This document shows, piece after piece, positions 56,401 through 64,000 of a stretch of DNA of 64,000 bases. The notes beneath the pieces were generated by a model. It was not told the DNA's origin and ran no database searches. It was given only the letters and a program-made list of their open reading frames with translations. This DNA is from Chrysopilus asiliformis (lineage: Eukaryota > Arthropoda > Insecta > Diptera > Rhagionidae): positions 60,748,084 through 60,812,083 of the forward strand of contig OZ035961.1 in the NCBI GenBank assembly GCA_964034945.1, read 5' to 3'. The position numbers were made by a program, and so were the translations under genes. Every line of letters begins with the position of its first letter. The stretch's first letter is position 1.

Positions 56401-58147
56401 AAAACTTACGTAATTACTAGACCTAATTATCTGTATCTGCGGAACAGATCTAATGCATAGGCGACCACTGGGAAGGATGTTTTCCGGGGAGAAGTGATCT
56501 TGGCAAACACGAAGCGTCCAAGTGTTCTTTACTTTCATCAAGTCCTTGCGCTCTATAGCAACCATCCATTCGATACGTCTGTAATAAAATTATTAGTGCA
56601 TTTAAAATTATTAGTGCATTTAAATAGTGTCTATTGGGTTCAAAACGAGTCTACTCCATTTTTGAAAAAAATGAGATTACGATTGATTTTGTTTCCTACT
56701 GTTGGTTCCCACAACTTACTTAATCATGCGTTATGATCAAAACTGTTTTACACCGTTAAAAATCGGTTTGAAAATGCGGTTTAGTTTCAAAATGGTTCTA
56801 TTCCTTACGTATGTAAGAATCAAAGCGAGCCTATTCCATTGAGTATCAAAGTGGTGCTATTCCCATTGCAACTAATAACCAAGGCAGAAAATATAATCAA
56901 AGTGAGTTTTCTTGCATAAAATTATTTTAGCGCGAAAAGGTAAAATTAAGAGTTTTGTTTTTAGGGAATACAATACCGGAGGTAATCTCTATACCGGTAG
57001 TTCGGTATTGTAAAATGATAATACCGGGATCCCGGTATTGCATTCCCTATTTGTTTTATTATCATTATTTGTCATCATAGTTAGGGTGAAAACAAAAGCT
57101 ATAATTGCCAATCTAGCAATTATTGAAAACCCGTATGGTGATATTCGTATCATAATTTGAGCAGTTGTACCAAAATTCCATTTTGAAGTCAAATTTTCCA
57201 ATTAGATTTTTTAAAATTTATTCCAGTCGGATTTTGATGTATGGGAGTTTTATGTAGAATCATATCCTAAACAACTTTTGTTCTTGCACTTATTTGATAA
57301 GATGCACCGTTTTTGAGATATTCACAAAAAAGTTTTCGTTCGTATGGGGGGTACCCCCCCTAATGGTCCATTTTTGCCCATTAACGAACTTAGCCTCGCA
57401 TTTTACGAAAAACGAATCTGCGCAAAATTTCAAGTCTCTAGCTCAATCCGTGCGCCCGCAGTCCGCGCCACAGACAGACGGACAGACAGACGGACAGACG
57501 GACGGACGGACATGCAAAATTGAATTTTTTTTATCATTCTAAACACACTAGTGTAATTCATTTTTGTGTGTGATGACGGGATATTGGCGTTACAAACGGT
57601 AAAGCAAAGTTAATATACCCTTTGGTGTCACCATACGGGTATAAAAAACATTACTTGTTAAGAAGTTTACTGTCTAATAAATGAATAACAATAATATGAA
57701 GAAAGGGAAAACATTTTTACTTGAATTTAATTGACTTGAATTTATTTGTTATGTTCAAAAGCCATCTATTCCACGCTCATTATTTTCAAAGTGGTTCTAT
57801 TCCAAGGGGTTAGCGTCAAAGTGGTTCTATTCCAAATTAAATATTGAAATTTTGGAAAACCTAGGTGCTTCTGATTTATGACACTTATAATATTAGCTTT
57901 TATGATGTTGCACTTTAATTTGAAGATACAGAGATTTCGGTTGGTTGGTGCATACATTAACTATAGCTTTTTCTGCATTATCTCGAAATCGCTTATAGTG
58001 GAGTAGACTCGTTTTGAACCTAATAGACACAATATAAAGTTCATACCTTTTTTCATCTCCTGGAAATTGATAAAATTTCATTCCTTCTTGATATTTCGAA
58101 GAATTTCCACATCCTTCGACAACACAGCGATATAATCGTTTTGCCAT
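53472..58147 (-). CDS. P-type (THAP9-like) transposase, three exons, one homopolymer frameshift
   Basis: Exon 1 (58147-58047) and exon 2 (56578-56410) join through AAG|GTATGA and TTATTACAG|ACG. They give a full THAP finger: Cys8, Cys13, FP at 28-29, Trp38, Cys59 and His62 (C-X4-C-X45-C-X2-H), with SVP at 78-80. Exon 2 ends TAC|GTAAGT. Exon 3 starts after ATTCTAG at 55747 and encodes a leucine/lysine-rich coiled coil, then the catalytic domain. In the 633-residue frame from 55373 these include Asp91 (CIDEIS), Asp180 (ISDQGTNF), DPPHLLKS (213-220, start of the insertion domain) and Glu409 (NQDCLENFF). A run of seven A near 55415 breaks the frame; eight would restore it. Total about 850 residues, close to THAP9. 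Possibly functional. Confidence 0.87.
55790..55875. repeat. Short tandem repeat in the P-element intron
   Basis: Four to five units of GATGAAAATTGAAA, then a longer GATGAAAATTTGGAGAAATA pair. Confidence 0.85.
56962..57049. mobile_element. 88-bp hAT-type micro-MITE, TSD TTTGTTTT
   Basis: TAGGGAATACAATACCGG and its inverse with one difference (CCGGTATTGCATTCCCTA) form the ends. TTTGTTTT occurs at 56954-56961 and 57050-57057. CCGG-centred palindromes fill the middle. It lies in intron 1 of the P-type transposase. Confidence 0.88.
57091..57646 (-). mobile_element. DINE/Helentron-like element in P-element intron 1
   Basis: Complete copy, reverse orientation, from AACAAAAGCTATAATTGCC to CACCATACGGGTATAAAA with a short CAGA/CGGA tract (57470-57510). 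Confidence 0.92.
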
Positions 58148-58579
58148 TTTGAGAAACGTCACAAAATATAAACATTGCACTAGTGCGGATAGCAAATTGA
58201 GTACTCTGCTGAGAAATTTTTTAGAACAAGCCTCAGGGTTGAACAAATTTTTTAGTACATATCTTTATCTAAGTTACCTACATAAACGTACGGTGCAGGT
58301 AAAATTCAATGAATTTTTGAATATAAAGAAGTCATGGAAGTTATTTTTGTAATTATAATACAGAAAAAATCGTTTCTGATTTACATTTTTGAAAATCTCA
58401 TAAACTTTGCTTCATGTTTTTGTGAAAATTAAAATTATTTAGTACATATTTACGTACCCCTGATATTACGTGAGCAAATACTCTCTGCGTCATGCCCATT
58501 CCTTCAATGCACAAGAATGAGACAAATGATGAATTTTGATCGGTATTATCGGTTTGAGCTGTTCCTTCGCATATCGCCT
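58148..58579. other. P-element 5' region upstream of the transposase
   Basis: Non-coding. It lies between the transposase ATG and the terminal repeat and should hold the promoter. No TATA box or subterminal binding site was identified with confidence. Confidence 0.4.
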
Positions 58580-58640
58580 TATGGGAAACCCCGAGAGATA
58601 ACCTTCTATTTACGTAGTATATATTATTCTATGGTATAAT

Positions 58641-59430
58641 ATGGTAGTCTCTGTTTGGGTCGAAAATTAAAATTAACGAAAATTACATCATGGTCTGCAA
58701 TTGCTTTATACTGACCGTAATTGATCACACTACTTTTCAAATTTGATGGAACGATGAAGTAATCAAGCAGACTTATGATACGAGTAGCATTCCTTGGTAG
58801 AAAGAAATTCGCAGACGAATGAATAAAGTCCTTGAATTCGCAACTGATTATACTATCCGAAAGAAGATTGATATTAAAATGTCCCACAAATATACAATTG
58901 TCATAAGTCTGCATCAATGAACGAAAAGTCTCCCCCATATTTTCAACCTGTACTAGATCCCGTACAGGCGGTGGATAGTATGTTACAACAATTAAAAATT
59001 TCAAACCACACAAAGTTATCATCGCTGCAAGGTATTCCAACGGAGCACAATTAATATCCGACTGGGCCACAATTTCGCATTTTATACCTTTGCGAACATA
59101 CAGTGCAACTCCACCTCCACGTTTTTTCAGCGCATGCTCCCTGTCTTTACGAAATATGTTATACATTTTGACATTATATTTTATTCTAGGCGTAGAACTG
59201 GTCATAAAAGTTTCCGAAACTGCAAATAAATCAAAATTATAACGGTAAATCTGATCCTTGATTTGATCAATATGTCTAGGTATGCTCCAAGCATTAACAT
59301 GTGCAATATTTAGACCTGCTTTGCCTTTAGAAGGTGTACTTCTAAAACATTTGCTATAAAAAGAACAGTCTCTCTCCTCGTCCACATCTTCAAAATTTAG
59401 ATAGTCTCCCATACTTGAGCCGCCAGACAA
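58641..59430 (-). pseudogene. Jockey/CR1-like ORF2, endonuclease part
   Basis: From ATG 59430 the frame gives LNIAHVNAWSIPRHIDQIKD, FAVSETFM, GGGVALYVRKGI, YLAAMITL, FVGHFNINLL, LDYFIVPSN and IADHDVIFV, the APE-type endonuclease motifs that end with the Asp-His pair. FVGHFN replaces the more usual GDFN (Asp to His), a damaging change at a conserved position. The frame is cut after LPYYT by the P-type transposon and continues at 46314. Confidence 0.85.
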
Positions 59431-59496
59431 CCCATAAAGCCCAGAACCGAATGCATTTTAAATTTGATATAAGCGAGATATAGCTGAATATAATAA

Positions 59497-59527
<31 letters not shown>

Positions 59528-59816
59528 AATGAAAAGGTGCTAAATAAGTGAATTCAAAGTTACGACGCACCTCAGAAGTAATGGCTTTGTTATTATAAAA
59601 TGTCTCACTACAAAACAATTTCCATTTGGTGTAAGAATACAAATAGCGCAAATAGAAGAAAAATCTTAAACAAATTAATTCAGAATTCAATATATTAATT
59701 TTAAATAAACTTACAACTAAGTAATTTATATAAATATTACTGTTCAATTTTATAAATTCATCCATCATAAATTGTTTAGCTCCAGCTCTCATGATGTCTC
59801 TGCTACCTAGTATTAA
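59431..59816 (-). other. Inter-ORF region with TAA microsatellite
   Basis: AT-rich spacer between ORF1 and ORF2 of the Jockey/CR1-like element, with a TAA run at 59490-59532. It is long for such a spacer and may hold an unrecognised insert. Confidence 0.45.
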
Positions 59817-61286
59817 ACTGTAATATTTGACGCAATCGCCTTCAGCTGATCAATGGTACTGATCTCAATCCGGTTTCCACCCATCTTCGAAATGACAAAA
59901 ATTTTGTTATTGTTGGAGAAGCACTTGTAAAGGGTGGTTAAATTTTAAGGGCCGATGTTGAATGTGAACCACACCTAAACGTCAAGTTTTTTTCTGCATT
60001 TCATTTGACATTTCTCAATTTCAGACTAACTCAATTTGAACCATGGAAAGATACACAATCGAGCAACGCGTTAAAGTTATTCAGGCTTGTTATGAAAATG
60101 GGCGATCAATTTTCGAAGAAAATCATCTTCAGTGATGAGGCACATTTTCACCTCAGTGGATTCGTCAATAAGCAGAACAGCCGCATTTGGGCGAATGATA
60201 ATCCAAGAGTGATTGTCGAAAAACCAATGCACCCACAAAGAGTGACTGTTTGGTGCGGTTTATGGGCTGGCGGCATCATCGGGCCGTATTTCACGAAGTG
60301 CACGATATGCATTTTGATTTGAACGCCCATTTTCATAATAAGCCTGAATAACTTTAACGCGTTGCTCGATTGTGTATCTTTCCATGGTTCAAATTGAGTT
60401 AGTCTGAAATTGAGAAATGTCAAATGAAATGCAGAAAAAAACTTGACGTTTAGGTGTGGTTCACATTCAACATCGGCCCTTAAAATTTAACCACCCTTTA
60501 GATAACATTTTTTTTGCGAAGGATTTGTGCGGATTTCAATAATTCGTGTGCAGTTGAAGTCAGATTCTCATAAATAAAAATTATCTGATTGTGAGCACAG
60601 GCTAATTGTAAGTCCGAAAGGGACAATGTGCGATGCGACAAATATTTTGACATAAACATATTCCGTTGGAAATTCGATGATAGTCGGAGAAGAATCGGTA
60701 GTGAATCAACGGTGGCGGATTTGCCTTTTTTACTCATGCGAAAGATGACATAATCATCAGTATTTCGGAAACCAATTACTTTTGAGATAGATTCCAGGAT
60801 CGTATAAAGATTCTCACCTTCTTTGAACGGGATGTTGTAGATGATAACTTCCGTTAATCGCGAGAGTTCCTTGAGTGAGATAACATTCGGATCTGTTATT
60901 GTACTATTCTTCTCACACGCGGCAACACGTTTCTCTATAGCGTCGACCTTTTCGTTCACATGGCCTTTAAATGAATTAAACTCCGTTTTGACACTTTCTA
61001 TCTGAGATGACAATGTTGACATTTTGAGCGAGAAGGCATCAACTTTTCCCTCTAGTCGTGTAAATCGGTCATTAAATGTCTTCATATTTCCAGAAATTTC
61101 GTTCATTTTAGCAAACAATCTGGCGAGCGACGTCTCAAGGGAAGAACTTTGATTTAATTTTTCAATGTCGGAGGTTGAATTTGTTCGTTTTATATCTCTC
61201 GAAAATTCGTAATCCAGAAGCGATGAGCTGCGAGGACGCTTGCCCGCCGTTTCACCTGACGCCCCTTTATCCAATTGATCGTTCAT
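59817..61286 (-). pseudogene. Jockey/CR1-like ORF1 (gag-like), split by a mariner foldback
   Basis: The frame from 61286 to 60501 begins MNDQLDKGASGETAGKRPRS. A basic N-terminus is followed by a long coiled coil (about residues 50-135, MNEISGNMKTFNDRFTRLEG-type heptads), then an RRM-like region (VIIYNIPFKEGENLYTIL) and a C-terminal domain. After LRKKNVI the insert 59930-60498 intervenes. Removing it and one TA continues the same frame with YKCFSNNNKIFVIS to a TAA at 59817-59819, about 303 residues. It would have been intact before the insertion. Confidence 0.8.
59930..60498. mobile_element. Mariner-type foldback element with 175-bp arms, TSD TA
   Basis: Arms 59930-60104 and 60324-60498 are inverses with about one mismatch and start AAGGGTGGTTAAATTTTAAG, flanked by TA on both sides. 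Each arm includes the transposase start MERYTIEQRVKVIQACYENG (left, +; right, -). The unique centre (60115-60300, +) holds IFSDEAHFHLSGFVNKQNSR and MHPQRVTVWCGLWAGGIIGP, the catalytic-core segment. The family is a Tc1/mariner branch with an N-terminal DUF4817-like helix-turn-helix. Confidence 0.92.
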
Positions 61287-61541
61287 GGCTGAGTGCAGTC
61301 CAGAGTTTTGATTGTTTTTCCACTTAATATGGCCTCCCGAAGATTTTACTAATTAATATAGTGTTAATCACCACCAAAGTAAACTTTTCCGACTATTTTG
61401 ATAAAAATTTTTTTGATAAAAAACAGAGCACACCAGAGAAAGAACTGAACTAATCCGCCATCTATAATCCGCTCCAGTTGATAGGATCGTCCCATTTCAG
61501 GACCCAACATGCCTATAAAATTTCATGGCGCTAGCTCTATT
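61287..61541. other. 5' region of the Jockey/CR1-like element and satellite flank
   Basis: Non-coding. The retrotransposon 5' end is probably near 61500. ATGCCTATAAAATTTCATGG then leads into the satellite. Confidence 0.4.
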
Positions 61542-64000
61542 ACTGACAGACTGACAGACTGACAGACTGACAGACTGACAGACTGACAGACTGACAGACT
61601 GACAGACTGACAGACTGACAGACTGACAGACTGACAGACTGACAGACTGACAGACTGACAGACTGACAGACTGACAGACTGACAGACTGACAGACTGACA
61701 GACTGACAGACTGACAGACTGACAGACTGACAGACTGACAGACTGACAGACTGACAGACTGACAGACTGACAGACTGACAGACTGACAGACTGACAGACT
61801 GACAGACTGACAGACTGACAGACTGACAGACTGACAGACTGACAGACTGACAGACTGACAGACTGACAGACTGACAGACTGACAGACTGACAGACTGACA
61901 GACTGACAGACTGACAGACTGACAGACTGACAGACTGACAGACTGACAGACTGACAGACTGACAGACTGACAGACTGACAGACTGACAGACTGACAGACT
62001 GACAGACTGACAGACTGACAGACTGACAGACTGACAGACTGACAGACTGACAGACTGACAGACTGACAGACTGACAGACTGACAGACTGACAGACTGACA
62101 GACTGACAGACTGACAGACTGACAGACTGACAGACTGACAGACTGACAGACTGACAGACTGACAGACTGACAGACTGACAGACTGACAGACTGACAGACT
62201 GACAGACTGACAGACTGACAGACTGACAGACTGACAGACTGACAGACTGACAGACTGACAGACTGACAGACTGACAGACTGACAGACTGACAGACTGACA
62301 GACTGACAGACTGACAGACTGACAGACTGACAGACTGACAGACTGACAGACTGACAGACTGACAGACTGACAGACTGACAGACTGACAGACTGACAGACT
62401 GACAGACTGACAGACTGACAGACTGACAGACTGACAGACTGACAGACTGACAGACTGACAGACTGACAGACTGACAGACTGACAGACTGACAGACTGACA
62501 GACTGACAGACTGACAGACTGACAGACTGACAGACTGACAGACTGACAGACTGACAGACTGACAGACTGACAGACTGACAGACTGACAGACTGACAGACT
62601 GACAGACTGACAGACTGACAGACTGACAGACTGACAGACTGACAGACTGACAGACTGACAGACTGACAGACTGACAGACTGACAGACTGACAGACTGACA
62701 GACTGACAGACTGACAGACTGACAGACTGACAGACTGACAGACTGACAGACTGACAGACTGACAGACTGACAGACTGACAGACTGACAGACTGACAGACT
62801 GACAGACTGACAGACTGACAGACTGACAGACTGACAGACTGACAGACTGACAGACTGACAGACTGACAGACTGACAGACTGACAGACTGACAGACTGACA
62901 GACTGACAGACTGACAGACTGACAGACTGACAGACTGACAGACTGACAGACTGACAGACTGACAGACTGACAGACTGACAGACTGACAGACTGACAGACT
63001 GACAGACTGACAGACTGACAGACTGACAGACTGACAGACTGACAGACTGACAGACTGACAGACTGACAGACTGACAGACTGACAGACTGACAGACTGACA
63101 GACTGACAGACTGACAGACTGACAGACTGACAGACTGACAGACTGACAGACTGACAGACTGACAGACTGACAGACTGACAGACTGACAGACTGACAGACT
63201 GACAGACTGACAGACTGACAGACTGACAGACTGACAGACTGACAGACTGACAGACTGACAGACTGACAGACTGACAGACTGACAGACTGACAGACTGACA
63301 GACTGACAGACTGACAGACTGACAGACTGACAGACTGACAGACTGACAGACTGACAGACTGACAGACTGACAGACTGACAGACTGACAGACTGACAGACT
63401 GACAGACTGACAGACTGACAGACTGACAGACTGACAGACTGACAGACTGACAGACTGACAGACTGACAGACTGACAGACTGACAGACTGACAGACTGACA
63501 GACTGACAGACTGACAGACTGACAGACTGACAGACTGACAGACTGACAGACTGACAGACTGACAGACTGACAGACTGACAGACTGACAGACTGACAGACT
63601 GACAGACTGACAGACTGACAGACTGACAGACTGACAGACTGACAGACTGACAGACTGACAGACTGACAGACTGACAGACTGACAGACTGACAGACTGACA
63701 GACTGACAGACTGACAGACTGACAGACTGACAGACTGACAGACTGACAGACTGACAGACTGACAGACTGACAGACTGACAGACTGACAGACTGACAGACT
63801 GACAGACTGACAGACTGACAGACTGACAGACTGACAGACTGACAGACTGACAGACTGACAGACTGACAGACTGACAGACTGACAGACTGACAGACTGACA
63901 GACTGACAGACTGACAGACTGACAGACTGACAGACTGACAGACTGACAGACTGACAGACTGACAGACTGACAGACTGACAGACTGACAGACTGACAGACT
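61542..64000. repeat. Perfect 8-bp satellite (ACTGACAG)n to the window end
   Basis: ACTGACAG is repeated about 307 times with no variant noticed over 2459 bp, and continues beyond the window. In complement each unit is GTCA+GTCT-like, so it may derive from a GTCY tract. Confidence 0.97.

Larger units (their letters stand above)
46322..58633 (-). mobile_element. P-type DNA transposon (THAP transposase), 12.3 kb with nested elements, TSD GTATAAT
   Basis: The terminal inverted repeats start CATAGAATAATATATACTAC and extend about 50 bp with two or three mismatches (46322-46375 and 58580-58633). GTATAAT flanks both sides (46315-46321, 58634-58640). This is 7 bp, one less than the 8 bp known for Drosophila P. 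The minus strand carries a three-exon THAP/P-type transposase near the 58633 end. Much of 46.4-53.4 kb is later insertions (hAT, MITEs, DINE, retrotransposon scraps, minisatellite). The start CATA resembles the CATG start of Drosophila P. Confidence 0.9.
44036..61500 (-). mobile_element. Jockey/CR1-like non-LTR retrotransposon split by a P-type transposon and a mariner foldback
   Basis: ORF1 (61286-59817), the endonuclease (59430-58641) and the rest of ORF2 (46314-44337) lie in order on the minus strand. The 3' end is a short AAATTC repeat at 44036-44060. Deleting 46322-58640 joins ...LPYYT to LQKQLHKLD in frame, and deleting 59928-60498 rejoins ORF1. The 5' end, near 61500 before the satellite, is estimated. 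No target duplication was found for this old element. Confidence 0.85.

Noticed and set aside
61542..64000. CRISPR-like regular repetition
   Set aside because: The repeats are contiguous 8-mers with no spacers, in a eukaryotic genome.

Overview
The window is eukaryotic and almost certainly insect, most likely a dipteran. It is AT-rich and nearly all of it is transposable elements (TEs) nested inside one another. Evidence for an insect includes spliced genes with GT-AG introns, R1-clade and RNase-H-bearing non-LTR retrotransposons, a Ty3/Gypsy element with a tRNA-Lys primer site, Copia remains, a THAP-domain P-type transposon, and many copies of a DINE-1/mini-me-like element with a GTCY microsatellite (a type known from Diptera). 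Only one host-gene piece was recognised: a coding exon of a TMEM164-like membrane protein at 27378-27711 (+), ending in a GTAAGT donor.

Layout. 1-2.8 kb: a decayed TE-like gene and a dispersed repeat. 2.8-6.6 kb: R1-clade retrotransposon (-). 6.6-10.0 kb: a DINE split by an RNase-H non-LTR element (+) with a 10-bp target duplication (TSD). 10.0-11.0 kb: Copia 3' end. 11985-25366: complete Ty3/Gypsy element with about 2.03-kb LTRs and TSD AATT, itself hit by three later elements. 25.7-26.8 kb: DINE carrying a hAT MITE. 26.8-27.8 kb: host exon. 27.8-28.5 kb: 122-bp minisatellite. 28538-37517: full-length RNase-H non-LTR element (-) with a 2.2-kb internal tandem duplication, one copy of which carries a hAT element carrying a DINE. 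39051-43907: a stretch bounded by about 100-bp inverted repeats, containing a pogo-like element, a Helitron helicase scrap and a repeat split by a Tc1 relic. 44.0-61.5 kb: a Jockey/CR1-like non-LTR element (-) whose ORF2 is split by a 12.3-kb P-type transposon (46322-58633) and whose ORF1 is split by a mariner foldback. 61542-64000: a pure 8-bp satellite running off the window.

The nesting gives a relative chronology. In several places an occupied site and its empty counterpart are both present here: the DINE in the 3' LTR against the 5' LTR, the Tc1 relic in one of two repeat copies, and the hAT element in one of two duplicated halves. Reading frames of the host elements rejoin when the inserts and one TSD are removed. 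The best candidate for a still-functional gene other than the host exon is the three-exon P-type transposase. Its THAP zinc finger and catalytic residues are visible and its only obvious break is in a homopolymer run.
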